Source: Alphaproteobacteria bacterium (GTDB lineage Bacteria > Pseudomonadota > Alphaproteobacteria > Bin95). Taken from it: a stretch of 43,615 nucleotides of DNA. Where the stretch lies: the NCBI GenBank assembly GCA_030833925.1, contig JAURGE010000021.1, positions 1-43,615 on the forward strand, given 5' to 3'. The notes beneath the pieces were generated by a model. That model was given only the letters and a program-made list of their open reading frames with translations. It was not told the origin of the DNA and made no database searches. How positions within the stretch are numbered: position 1 is the first letter of the stretch; each line of letters begins with the position of its first letter. A program made the position numbers and the translations under genes. Positions 25,230-33,694 of this stretch are shown piece by piece.

Positions 25230-26045
25230 CTAACGAGACATCAATACCGGCATCTCAGCATTTTGCAGAATATGGATTGTCGGGCCCCCAAAAATTGTTT
25301 GGCGAAGTCGGCTTCTTGTGTACCCACCTTTAATCAGAAGGTCACAACCTAGCTTAGTTGACTCCTCGAGTATTGCCGCTCCGGCACTAAGAGAACCAGC
25401 ATTAACCTTGCTTACCGTGGCTTTTATCTCGATCCCATCTAGATATTCTTTAACATCTTCTGCATCAGGCCCAGGCGTCATACCTTCCTCTACCTGCAGC
25501 AAGGTTACTTCCTTAGCCTGATGCAAAAATGGGCGAGCGCATGCAATAGATCGCGCTGTTTCTGCTCCGCCATTCCAGGCAATTACCACCCGTTCAGCAA
25601 AGGTTTTTGGCGGAGTTGGTGGGGCAATAATAAGGAAGCGACCACTATCAAATAGTGCCGCCTCGATGAGCCCCATGGAGGGTGTATCACTCGCCTGATC
25701 TGGCCGAGATAGAATCACAAAATCAAAAAGCCTAGCATAGGCCCCAAGGTCCAAATCGGTGGCACGCAATTCAGTCCACTCTATACGTGCCTTGCACTTT
25801 TCGGCCATTGATTCCTCAAAGGCTTGGCGAACCCGATTGCTGCGTTCGGTTTCTTCTGTTTCTAGATTTCGGATCAACGCAGGTGTTGCTGCTCCTGTTT
25901 CGTCAGCAGCAAGCATAACGCTCGGCTCGGCCCGAACATGAAGACCCTCGATCACTGATACTGAAATGTGAGCTGCACAATGTGCGGCAAGCGAACAGAT
26001 GCTTGAAACACCAGACTCGGTAACGGGTGCTAAAATGACGTACAT
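25230..26045 (-). CDS. Universal stress protein (UspA family), tandem-type
   Basis: A 271-aa cytoplasmic protein, about twice a single Usp domain. The C-terminal domain (about 150-271) has RVVIAWNGGAETARSIACARPFL, LLQVEEG and LGCDLLIKGGYTRSRLRQTIFGG, then THILQNAEMPVLMSR-like ending with Ile at the first position. The nucleotide-loop pattern G-x2-G-x9-G is altered to GGYTRSRLRQTIFGG. The N-terminal half is more diverged. Such proteins support stress endurance, and ATP binding cannot be assumed. It lies 23 bp upstream of the exonuclease gene on the same strand, which loosely links it to the DNA repair pair. It is divergent from the CoA-transferase gene. Confidence 0.87.
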   Translation of the reverse strand: MYVILAPVTESGVSSICSLAAHCAAHISVSVIEGLHVRAEPSVMLAADETGAATPALIRNLETEETERSNRVRQAFEESMAEKCKARIEWTELRATDLDLGAYARLFDFVILSRPDQASDTPSMGLIEAALFDSGRFLIIAPPTPPKTFAERVVIAWNGGAETARSIACARPFLHQAKEVTLLQVEEGMTPGPDAEDVKEYLDGIEIKATVSKVNAGSLSAGAAILEESTKLGCDLLIKGGYTRSRLRQTIFGGPTIHILQNAEMPVLMSR

Positions 26046-26209
26046 TGCTAGACCCTCCCTGTTTTTTATTAACCGTACATTATCAATGGCAATTCGACAA
26101 AAAAATTCACAAAAAATTTAATTCAAGCGCCCTTGCATCTGAAAGCTACGAAGAGTTCGTGTATGAATACTTGGATTCTTGAAAAACTGCTCAATGGGAC
26201 ACCAAATTT

Positions 26210-27436
26210 ATGTACGATCTCCTTTCGGGTATGCGCATTTTAGAAGGTTCCGCATTTGTAGCAGCCCCCCTCGGCGGCATGACACTCGCTCAGCTTGGAG
26301 CGGATGTAATTCGGTTTGACGACATCAACGGTGGCCTTGATCACGAGCGCTGGCCTCTAACTTCAGATGGGCATTCCCTCTACTGGGCTGGGATGAATAA
26401 AGGGAAACGATCCATACTGGTCGACGTCAGGTCTGAGGAAGGGCGTGAACTTCTCACTGCGATAGCAACAGCACCAGGGCCAGACGCGGGTATGTTCCTC
26501 ACCAATCTTCCGGCACGAGGATGGTCTTCCTACGATAATTTAAAAACCCGCCGGAATGATATGATCATGGTTGCGCTTACGGGTGCGCGAGATGGTGCAC
26601 CTCATGTTGATTACACCGTAAACGCCATGACCGGGTTTCCGATGGTCACAGGCCCAACAAATCAAGATGGCCCCGTAAACAATGTTTTACCAGCTTGGGA
26701 CATCGGCGCTGGCCTTACTATTTCGACAAGTCTCCTGGCCGCAGAAAGGCGCCGCTCAAGAACGGGAGAAGGGTCTCTAATAAAACTTTCACTATTAGAC
26801 GTCGCTCTCTGGACAACCGCCAATTTAGGGTATGTCGGCGAAGCTTCTGTAACAGGCAACGATCGCCAACGATTAGGAAACCAAATATTTGGGACGTTTG
26901 GTCAGACTTTTAAAACACGAGATGGACAGTGGATTATGCTCTGTATGTTCACCTCGCGGCATGTCAAAGCAGTAAAAGAGTTAATGGGGAGTGATGGAAG
27001 TTTTACTCAGATAGAGACAGAACGCGGGATTAGGCTAGAAGACGAAGCTTCACGATTTGAAGCGCGGGCTGAAATCGAAAAAATAGTGACAGCTTGGGTT
27101 GGAGCTAGAAATTACAAAGAGGTTGCTGCGGCTTTAGAGAAAGCAGGCGCACTTTGGTCTGGTTATCAAAGCTTTCGCCAATCCTTAGGCGATCCATACC
27201 TCTATGCCGATAACCCAATGTTCGAAGCAATCTCACAACCCAATTTGGATGGGGCAGCATTCCCAATTCCTGGGGCACCAATGTGGTTTGAGGGACTTAA
27301 ACGTTTATCACCAGCACCGGCCCCACGCTTTGGCGAACATACTGATGAAGTGCTAGCAGACGTGCTTGGCCTTGAGTCAGGAGCCATCGGCCTTTTGCAT
27401 GACAAAAAAATTGTCAAAGGGCCTAGCAGCACCTGA
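26210..27436 (+). CDS. Family III CoA-transferase (CaiB/BaiF-like)
   Basis: A 408-aa family III CoA-transferase, which moves CoA between carboxylic acids through an aspartyl-CoA intermediate. The N-terminus has LSGMRILEGSAFVAAPLGGMTLAQLGADVIR. The likely catalytic Asp is in HVDYTVNAMTGFPMVTGP near residue 127. GEGSLIKLSLLDVALW, LGNQIFGTFGQTFKTRDGQW and GAPMWFEGL follow. It is an outlying member: the usual KPYGAP-type segments are changed (NQIFGTFG). Donor and acceptor cannot be told. It is divergent from the stress-protein gene and 72 bp upstream of aat, with no functional link evident. Confidence 0.9.
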   Translation: MYDLLSGMRILEGSAFVAAPLGGMTLAQLGADVIRFDDINGGLDHERWPLTSDGHSLYWAGMNKGKRSILVDVRSEEGRELLTAIATAPGPDAGMFLTNLPARGWSSYDNLKTRRNDMIMVALTGARDGAPHVDYTVNAMTGFPMVTGPTNQDGPVNNVLPAWDIGAGLTISTSLLAAERRRSRTGEGSLIKLSLLDVALWTTANLGYVGEASVTGNDRQRLGNQIFGTFGQTFKTRDGQWIMLCMFTSRHVKAVKELMGSDGSFTQIETERGIRLEDEASRFEARAEIEKIVTAWVGARNYKEVAAALEKAGALWSGYQSFRQSLGDPYLYADNPMFEAISQPNLDGAAFPIPGAPMWFEGLKRLSPAPAPRFGEHTDEVLADVLGLESGAIGLLHDKKIVKGPSST

Positions 27437-27508
27437 AACACTAATTGCTATCCGTACAATCGGAGCGCAAATACCTATAGATGGCCCATATTTGAGGAAA
27501 GGCTGATC

Positions 27509-28186
27509 TTGAGCAAATCGCCAAATGCCGATGAACAGCTTGAACTGACGGCTAATTTAGCTCTTAAGGCATACGCGATTGGTGTCTTTCCTATGGCCGA
27601 GACCAAAGACTCGGACACAGTCTACTGGGTTGATCCACGCACCCGAGGAATATTACCAATTGAAGGACTTACGATACCTAAAAGACTTCGCCGAACACTT
27701 CGAACATCCACTTACACAATTCGTACTGATTTTGCTTTTGACCAAATTATAGAAGGATGCGCAGCATCAGTACCTCTTCGAGGCCGGGAAGACAGCTGGA
27801 TTAATCCGCAAATTCGTAAACTTTTCCGAGAGCTATTTGATCTGGGTCATGCTCACACCATTGAATGCTGGAATGGAAACGAATTGGTTGGCGGACTTTA
27901 TGGACTAGCGCTTGGGGGAGCTTTTTTTGGAGAAAGCATGTTTAGCAAGGAAAGGGACGCATCAAAAATTGCGCTCGTACACCTGGCTGCGCGCCTCCAT
28001 TATGGTGGCTTTCAACTACTAGATGCCCAATTCCCAAACCCACACCTAGTTCAATTTGGCGCAAAAGAAATTTCACGCACTAAGTTCCGAACTTTATTAG
28101 ATGCCGCCCTTGATCGACCTGCTCAATGGCCAAAAAGTTTCCCCACGGCAGCATTTTCAAGGTTTATCAATGATGTTGCTGTTTAG
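27509..28186 (+). CDS. aat: Leucyl/phenylalanyl-tRNA-protein transferase, TTG start
   Basis: Aat transfers Leu or Phe from tRNA to N-terminal Arg/Lys of proteins, marking them for ClpS/ClpAP degradation (bacterial N-end rule). The 225-aa protein has the family features: AYAIGVFPMAE, YWVDPRTRGILPI, the central REDSWINPQIRKLFRELFDLGHAHTIECW, then GGLYGLALGGAFFGESMFSKERDASKIAL and LLDAQFPNPHLVQFGA. The TTG start at 27509 is preceded by AGGAAAGG at a good distance, and the first residues are as expected. It converges with the HIG1-type gene, with 2 bp between the stops. Confidence 0.96.
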   Translation: MSKSPNADEQLELTANLALKAYAIGVFPMAETKDSDTVYWVDPRTRGILPIEGLTIPKRLRRTLRTSTYTIRTDFAFDQIIEGCAASVPLRGREDSWINPQIRKLFRELFDLGHAHTIECWNGNELVGGLYGLALGGAFFGESMFSKERDASKIALVHLAARLHYGGFQLLDAQFPNPHLVQFGAKEISRTKFRTLLDAALDRPAQWPKSFPTAAFSRFINDVAV

Positions 28187-28188
28187 TT

Positions 28189-28386
28189 TTAAGACGACGA
28201 AACGATTATAAAAATCACAACTAACGCAATAGCTATGCCCTGCATGAGAACACGCAGCTGCATTAATTTATTGCCATACTTTTTATTGAAATTGCCACCA
28301 CCGGCAAAACCCCCGAGCCCGATAATCAGCACTATCGCTGTTGCGATAACCGCTGCAGGAATTAAAAATGCAAGAAACGCACTCAT
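28189..28386 (-). CDS. Small HIG1-type twin-transmembrane protein
   Basis: A 65-aa integral membrane protein with two hydrophobic helices (residues about 5-28 and 45-63). The joining loop, GNFNKKYGNKLMQLRVLMQGIA, matches the (N)RLMRxRVxxQ motif of the hypoxia-induced HIG1 domain family. Mitochondrial homologs associate with cytochrome c oxidase; a role with respiratory complexes in this bacterium is inference. It is a single gene on the minus strand, convergent with aat. Confidence 0.82.
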   Translation of the reverse strand: MSAFLAFLIPAAVIATAIVLIIGLGGFAGGGNFNKKYGNKLMQLRVLMQGIAIALVVIFIIVSSS

Positions 28387-28480
28387 CAGTTCTAAGTATC
28401 CTTTTTCCGCTGTGCAAATAAACCTAGTTCAAACTCTCTATATAGGAAGTACTTGAACAACTTTAGGTAAGGAAAATCAC

Positions 28481-29389
28481 TCAATCAAAAATTTCGAAGA
28501 TTTCCTGAACTGCTTTAAGTTGATTGCCTGAGGCAGAAGATGGCACCAAAATAGGTGTTTTAATGCCAGTTTCTCTCCACATCTCAAGCCTTTCTAAAAC
28601 ACGGCTTGCAGATCCGAAAAGAGTAACATCATCGAGCCATCGATCCGAAAGCTTGTCAGAAATCGCAGCAGTTTCACCGGTTTCAATCAACCGATCAATT
28701 TCCCCCATTTCTTCTTCATAACCTGACTCGCGCCAATACTCCCGATAATAGGGAAGTTGCACATATCGTGATAGCGTTCGCTTATGCACTTCCTTTGCAG
28801 CCTCAATGTCATCACTGATACATGTAGGTGTCATGCAACCGATAAAGAAATTTCTGTCAGATAGCTTTTCGGATGGCAACAACGCGAGTGATTTTGCCGC
28901 CTGGCTCATCGCTGCATTGGCAAATACAAGACCATCCGCAACTTCACCGGCAAGTTTGATCATCCTAGGTCGCATTCCGGCTAATGTTAGCGGCGCTGGA
29001 TCACCTGCACCGGTCCAGTCCTTATAACGAGTGACAAAATCTTTCATATCACCTATCGGCTTTCCCACTTGCGTGCGGAAACGCTTCTGGGTTGGCCCAT
29101 GGCTGACCCCTACCCCGAGGCGAAAACGACCATTCGCAATTTCATTTATGCAGGCTGCTGTCTCCGAGTAATCCTCTGGAACGCGTGCATATATTGGAGC
29201 TACGGTAATTCCAAACGGCATAGTGTTGGTTTGCCACGCTAATGCCTCAACCAATGACATCCCACCTAGAGTGGACGGACAATAAAGCCCTGCATAACCA
29301 CGTTGTTCCATTTCCTTGGCTGCTTCAATGACAAGGCGACGACGGCCAGGGACTGGAGTTAACGCGAGAGCAGGCTTCGCATGTGACAT
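28481..29389 (-). CDS. LLM-class (luciferase-like) flavin-dependent oxidoreductase
   Basis: A 302-aa luciferase-like monooxygenase-fold protein (TIM barrel using FMN or F420). It shows VIEAAKEMEQRGYAGLYCPSTLGG, FGITVAPIYARVPEDYSETAACINEIANGRFRLGVGVSHGP and the late WLDDVTLFGSASRVLERLEMWRETGI, all typical of the family. The GVGVSHGP loop normally contacts the flavin phosphate. The substrate is unknown; annotations for such genes range from alkanal monooxygenase to F420-dependent dehydrogenase. It is divergent from the FAD monooxygenase, 79 bp apart, and may share a promoter region and pathway with it. Confidence 0.88.
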   Translation of the reverse strand: MSHAKPALALTPVPGRRRLVIEAAKEMEQRGYAGLYCPSTLGGMSLVEALAWQTNTMPFGITVAPIYARVPEDYSETAACINEIANGRFRLGVGVSHGPTQKRFRTQVGKPIGDMKDFVTRYKDWTGAGDPAPLTLAGMRPRMIKLAGEVADGLVFANAAMSQAAKSLALLPSEKLSDRNFFIGCMTPTCISDDIEAAKEVHKRTLSRYVQLPYYREYWRESGYEEEMGEIDRLIETGETAAISDKLSDRWLDDVTLFGSASRVLERLEMWRETGIKTPILVPSSASGNQLKAVQEIFEIFD

Positions 29390-29412
29390 TTTACGACTTC
29401 CTCAGATATAAT
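29383..29412 (+). promoter_or_regulatory. Possible sigma-70 promoter for the FAD monooxygenase gene
   Basis: GTGACA (29383-29388) and a perfect TATAAT (29407-29412) are separated by 18 bp, about 57 bp before the start at 29469. The -35 box overlaps the divergent gene's start. Assigned from consensus only. Confidence 0.4.
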
Positions 29413-29468
29413 TCTGCCTAAAGCTAGCGCGTACCTTGCCATCAGTCACGTAAGGAAAACTTCAACCG

Positions 29469-30737
29469 ATGGAAGTCATTATTGTTGGTGCAGGAATTGG
29501 AGGATTAACCCTTGCGCTCTCTCTTGTAGAGAAAGGTATAACTCCAACGATTTATGAGTCAGTTCGTGAAGTAAAACCTTTGGGTGTGGGAATAAATGTG
29601 CTCCCACATGCAACAGCCATTCTTACAGACCTTGGACTTCAAGAGGATCTTCGCGCTACAGGGATTGAGACCAAGGAGCTATGCTACTTCAACAAATTCG
29701 GACAGGAAATTTGGCGTGAGCCAAGAGGTTTAGCAGCTGGATATCCCGTACCCCAATTCTCTATTCATAGAGGCCAATTTCAGCATTTGTTGCTAAAAAC
29801 CGCTAAAGAAAGACTTCCAACAGAAAATATTAAATTTGGTCTTAGTTACATTAACCATGAAATTACATCTTCAGGCCGCGTTGCGTGTTGGTTTGAGGAA
29901 AGAGCAACAGGCCGCGTAATAGGTCCCGTGGAAACTGATGTTCTTATAGCAGCAGATGGAATTCACTCAGCAGTTCGGGCTAAGTTTTACCCAAATGAGG
30001 GCCCCCCTCGTTGGTCTGGCGCGGTACTTTGGCGGGCAGCCGTCGAGAGCGCACAATTTCTTTCAGGTCGCTCCATGATAATGGCTGGGCATGCCGACCA
30101 AAAAATTGTCATCTACCCAATTTCTAAAAAAGCTTATGATCAGGGCAAGAGTTACACAAACTGGATCGCAGAACTAACCCTAGGAAAACCAGGAGATCCT
30201 GCACCTACGCAAGAAAATTGGAACAAGGCTGGTAAAAAGGCTGATTTCCTGCCTCAATTTAAGGACTGGATCTATGACTGGCTTGATTACCCTAAACTCG
30301 CAGAAAGCACCGAACAAATCTTTGAATTTCCAATGGTCGACCGTGACCCAGTAGAGGCTTGGAGTTTCGGACCGACAACCTTATTGGGCGACGCAGCACA
30401 TCCTATGTATCCAATTGGTTCTAACGGTGCGAGCCAAGCAATTATTGATGCTCGTACACTAACCAATCGATTGACAGAATACGGAGCAGACATCTCCGGG
30501 GCTCTTAAAGCTTATGAGTCAGAGCGGCTCCCCGCGACAGCTGCTATTGTTGCAGCTAATCGCCGCCAAGGACCTGATGAAATCATGCAAATTGTCCACG
30601 AGCGCGCTCCTAACGGCTTTGATAACCTTGATGATATAATCAGTAGAGAAGAAAGAGAGCAGATCGCTGCAAAGTATAAAGTGCTTGCAGGCTTTGATCA
30701 CGCTACAGTTTCGAAGGTAGCTAAAGCTGTCAATTGA
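29469..30737 (+). CDS. FAD-dependent aromatic-ring-type monooxygenase (group A flavoprotein)
   Basis: A 422-aa single-component flavoprotein monooxygenase of the p-hydroxybenzoate hydroxylase/PhzS group. The FAD-binding GxGxxG is at residues 7-12 (VGAGIGGLTLALSL), the DG motif is VLIAADGIHSAVRAKF, and the GD motif LLGDAAHPMYPIGSNGASQAI starts near residue 305. It should use NAD(P)H and oxygen to hydroxylate an organic, probably cyclic, substrate, which is unknown. The SDR gene follows 42 bp downstream on the same strand and may act on its product. It is divergent from the luciferase-like oxidoreductase. Confidence 0.9.
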   Translation: MEVIIVGAGIGGLTLALSLVEKGITPTIYESVREVKPLGVGINVLPHATAILTDLGLQEDLRATGIETKELCYFNKFGQEIWREPRGLAAGYPVPQFSIHRGQFQHLLLKTAKERLPTENIKFGLSYINHEITSSGRVACWFEERATGRVIGPVETDVLIAADGIHSAVRAKFYPNEGPPRWSGAVLWRAAVESAQFLSGRSMIMAGHADQKIVIYPISKKAYDQGKSYTNWIAELTLGKPGDPAPTQENWNKAGKKADFLPQFKDWIYDWLDYPKLAESTEQIFEFPMVDRDPVEAWSFGPTTLLGDAAHPMYPIGSNGASQAIIDARTLTNRLTEYGADISGALKAYESERLPATAAIVAANRRQGPDEIMQIVHERAPNGFDNLDDIISREEREQIAAKYKVLAGFDHATVSKVAKAVN

Positions 30738-30779
30738 GAGTATCCATAAAGAAATTAAGACCAATGAACGGCGGTAAAC

Positions 30780-31526
30780 ATGACTTCAAATGAGCCGTTG
30801 CGCACTATCCTTCTAACAGGAGCCAGTCGGGGGATTGGTCACGCTACAGTCAAGCGATTTGGCGCTGCAGGTTGGCGTATATTGACTGTATCTCGACATC
30901 CATTCTCTGAAGATTGCCCTTGGGACGGTGGTCGAGATAACCATATTCAATTGGATTTAGCTGATCTTGATGCTTTACCAGCAGCAATTGCCGCGGTGAA
31001 GGAGCGTCTCCCAGATGGTCGGCTAGATGCAATGGTTAACAATGCTGCAATTTCACCAAAGCTAGATTCTGGTGGCCGCATGGGTGTTTTGAATACTGAT
31101 TTAACAGCGTGGCGTCAGGTTTTTGCGGTTAACTTCTTTTCTGTCGCGATTCTGGGCCGGGGTCTCATTGATGAATTAACTTCTGCAAAAGGAGTTATCG
31201 TTAATGTCACCTCAATAGCAGGAACTCGTGTACACCCGTTTGCCGGTACAGCATATGCGACATCCAAGGCTGCACTAGCGGCCTTAACGCGAGAGATGGC
31301 TGCCGAGTTTGGTGAACGTGGAGTGCGAGTAAATGCAATTGCTCCAGGCGAGATAGACACATCAATACTCTCACCTGGCACTGATGAGCTCGTTAACCGC
31401 GAGATCCCGATGCGAAGATTAGGAAAACCCGAGGAAGTAGCAGCAACCATTTATTTCCTATGCTCTGCCCCTGCTTCATATGTGAACGGAGCAGAAGTAC
31501 ATATCAACGGTGGGCAGCACGTTTAA
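30780..31526 (+). CDS. Short-chain dehydrogenase/reductase (SDR family)
   Basis: A 248-aa classical SDR oxidoreductase. The cofactor motif TGASRGIG is at residues 13-20 and NNA near 87. The active-site segment has VTSIAG and Tyr159-x3-Lys163 (AYATSKAAL). RVNAIAPGEIDT follows, and YVNGAEVHINGGQHV ends the protein in the usual way. An Arg just after the first beta strand region (TVSRHP) hints at NADP preference; this is inference. It probably interconverts an alcohol and a ketone in the same pathway as the upstream FAD monooxygenase. Its ribosome binding site is weak. It converges with the CoA-transferase, with one base between the stops. Confidence 0.93.
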   Translation: MTSNEPLRTILLTGASRGIGHATVKRFGAAGWRILTVSRHPFSEDCPWDGGRDNHIQLDLADLDALPAAIAAVKERLPDGRLDAMVNNAAISPKLDSGGRMGVLNTDLTAWRQVFAVNFFSVAILGRGLIDELTSAKGVIVNVTSIAGTRVHPFAGTAYATSKAALAALTREMAAEFGERGVRVNAIAPGEIDTSILSPGTDELVNREIPMRRLGKPEEVAATIYFLCSAPASYVNGAEVHINGGQHV

Positions 31527-31527
31527 G

Positions 31528-32688
31528 CTATGGCTTGATACCCACCTCTTCCAACACCGCCAAGGTATTCTCTCCTAAATCTGGCGGATGCAGCCGGATC
31601 ATGCAGGGTGCATTCTGAAATTTCATGGGAAAGCCAAGAACTTTTATTTCTCCATATTTCGGATGTTCCAGAGGCATGGCCATTTCTTGGCTCTGAACTT
31701 GTGGATCTGAAAATACGCCGTCAATGTCATAAACATGGCTACACGGAACCCCCGCCTTGTTTAGTTTTTCAACCCAATAATCTGCTTTGTTGGTAACAAG
31801 ACGGGAGAGGACAAAGGCATTAAGCCGATCACGATTGGCAACACGAAGATGATTTGACGCGAAATTTGGATCACTTTTGAGATTGGAAAGATCTAAGGCA
31901 TCCATAAGGCGACCAAAGAAAACGTCATCATTCGGAGCAACTGCAATTGGACTATCAGCAGTTTCAAAAAGACCATAAGGCGCAGCAATAGGATGGTCAT
32001 TCCCACTTCGGGGAGTTATTCGGCCCGTGGCAAAGTAATTTGATGCCAAATAGGCTAACAGTGAAATCATTGAATTAGTCAAACTTACGTCTACGTGTTC
32101 GGCACCACCTCCCCGTTCCCGTCGCAATAACGCCGCAGTTACACCCAGAGCCGCATATATCCCAGTGACAAGATCTGAAATTGGAAGGCCAGTTCGAAGG
32201 GGCGGATCAGTCTCACGACCATTAGTGCTCATAAATCCACTCATCGCTTGGGCAATAAAATCGAAGGCTGGCCTTCCCGCATAAGGGCCACTAGCACCAA
32301 AACCTGTAACGGAGCAGGTAATGAGCCCAGGACGCAACTCGCTAAGACGTCTTGGGCCAAAGCCCAAGCGTTCCAAAACCCCTGGCCTAAAATTCTCAAT
32401 CAGCACGTCAGCAGATTCTATAAGTCGCTCAAGTGCGTCCTTCCCTTCTTTACTTTTTAGGTCAAGAACAACTGATCTTTTGTTGCGATTGAAGCCTGCA
32501 AAATACCAACTAAAGCCATCTTTTTTATCGCCCTGCGTACGAACCGTATCACCATCGCTTGTTTCAATTTTTATGACATCAGCTCCCAAATCCCCAAGAA
32601 TTTGAGTTGCAAAAGGTCCTGAAAGTACACGTGTTAAATCAACAACACGGAAACCAGAAAGCGGCTGAATTGATGGCGTGTCTCTCAT
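31528..32688 (-). CDS. Family III CoA-transferase (CaiB/BaiF-like), typical form
   Basis: A 386-aa family III CoA-transferase closer to the consensus than the one at 26210. It has LSGFRVVDLTRVLSGPFATQILGDLGADVIKIE at the N-terminus, NRNKRSVVLDLKSKEGKDAL, and the likely catalytic Asp in RPAFDFIAQAMSGFMSTNG. PLRTGLPISDLVTGIYAALGVTAALLRRE and HPIAAPYGLFETADSPIAVAPNDD follow. It is divergent from the HMG-CoA-lyase-like gene, with 79 bp between the starts. The pair would fit activation of a 3-hydroxy-dicarboxylic acid with CoA followed by carbon-carbon cleavage; that is inference from context. Confidence 0.93.
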   Translation of the reverse strand: MRDTPSIQPLSGFRVVDLTRVLSGPFATQILGDLGADVIKIETSDGDTVRTQGDKKDGFSWYFAGFNRNKRSVVLDLKSKEGKDALERLIESADVLIENFRPGVLERLGFGPRRLSELRPGLITCSVTGFGASGPYAGRPAFDFIAQAMSGFMSTNGRETDPPLRTGLPISDLVTGIYAALGVTAALLRRERGGGAEHVDVSLTNSMISLLAYLASNYFATGRITPRSGNDHPIAAPYGLFETADSPIAVAPNDDVFFGRLMDALDLSNLKSDPNFASNHLRVANRDRLNAFVLSRLVTNKADYWVEKLNKAGVPCSHVYDIDGVFSDPQVQSQEMAMPLEHPKYGEIKVLGFPMKFQNAPCMIRLHPPDLGENTLAVLEEVGIKP

Positions 32689-32767
32689 TGATATTCGTTA
32701 TATCCTGCGAATCAACTAACAAAGCATGTTTAGTATATCATCCAGGTCATCGAAGGAGTGCTCCGTT

Positions 32768-33691
32768 ATGGAGAAGGTCGAAATTGTTGAAGTTGGTCCA
32801 CGTGATGGCCTTCAGAATATTCCTGGATTTGTACCTACAGAAACAAAGATTGCTTTGATCCACGCAATAGCTGACTCGGGCGTTAAGAGAATGGAAATCG
32901 GTTCCTTCGTTAGTCCAAAGGCTATTCCGCAAATGCAAGATATGGATTTGGTAGTACAAGGTCTTCGACCCATGCCCAATATTGTAAAAATGGCTTTGGT
33001 GCCAAATTCAAAGGGCGCCCGTCGGGCATTCTCTCACGGTATTACCGATTTAGAGATGGTCATCTCGATGACCGATGGACACAACAATAGTAATGTAGGC
33101 CGCCCAACATCAGAGTCACTTGCAGATTTGGAATATTTACTTTTGGAAGTAGATCCAGACTCAAAGCTTAACCTCCGAATTGGTCTGGCCACGTCGTTTC
33201 ACTGTCCGTTCGAAGGACTTACCCCAGAAACAAAAACTCTCTCTAACATTGAAAAGATGCTCAAATTTCGCAATGGACTTGAATTTGCGCTAGCCGATAC
33301 AACGGGTATGGCGACGCCTCAAGCTGTAAAATCGCTAGCACAACAAGCTATTAAACATTTTGGAAATGACGCTACCTTTATATTCCATGGCCATGACACT
33401 TCAGGGTTTGGTATTGCCAACATTTTAGCGGGCCTAGAGGCTGGCCTTCGAAGCTTTGATACGGCAGTGGCAGGCCTAGGTGGCTGCCCCTATGCGCCTG
33501 GTGCGTCAGGTAATATTCCAAGCGAAGACGTGGTCTATCTGCTTCATCGAATGGGAATGGACACAGGAATAGACTTAGAAAAACTTATGCAGGCCAGTGA
33601 CATAGCCGCATCTATTCCGACTGCAATAGAAGCAAGTCATGTGCGCAAAATGCCACGAGAAACGGCACTAAGTCTCGCTAAAGTTGCCTAG
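32768..33691 (+). CDS. Hydroxymethylglutaryl-CoA lyase-like enzyme (DRE-TIM family)
   Basis: A 307-aa DRE-TIM metallolyase. The start is ATG 32768, 9 bp after GGAG, giving MEKVEIVEVGPRDGLQN as in HMG-CoA lyases; an upstream in-frame start would add 14 atypical residues. The metal-binding HxH is present as FHGHDTSGFGIANIL, and the catalytic Cys loop as AVAGLGGCPYAPGASGN. True HMG-CoA lyases usually have HCHDTYGQALAN, so this is a divergent member that may cleave a related 3-hydroxy-3-alkyl-glutaryl-type CoA ester. It is divergent from a CoA-transferase and convergent with the nlpD-like gene (3 bp between stops). Confidence 0.9.
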   Translation: MEKVEIVEVGPRDGLQNIPGFVPTETKIALIHAIADSGVKRMEIGSFVSPKAIPQMQDMDLVVQGLRPMPNIVKMALVPNSKGARRAFSHGITDLEMVISMTDGHNNSNVGRPTSESLADLEYLLLEVDPDSKLNLRIGLATSFHCPFEGLTPETKTLSNIEKMLKFRNGLEFALADTTGMATPQAVKSLAQQAIKHFGNDATFIFHGHDTSGFGIANILAGLEAGLRSFDTAVAGLGGCPYAPGASGNIPSEDVVYLLHRMGMDTGIDLEKLMQASDIAASIPTAIEASHVRKMPRETALSLAKVA

Positions 33692-33694
33692 GGG

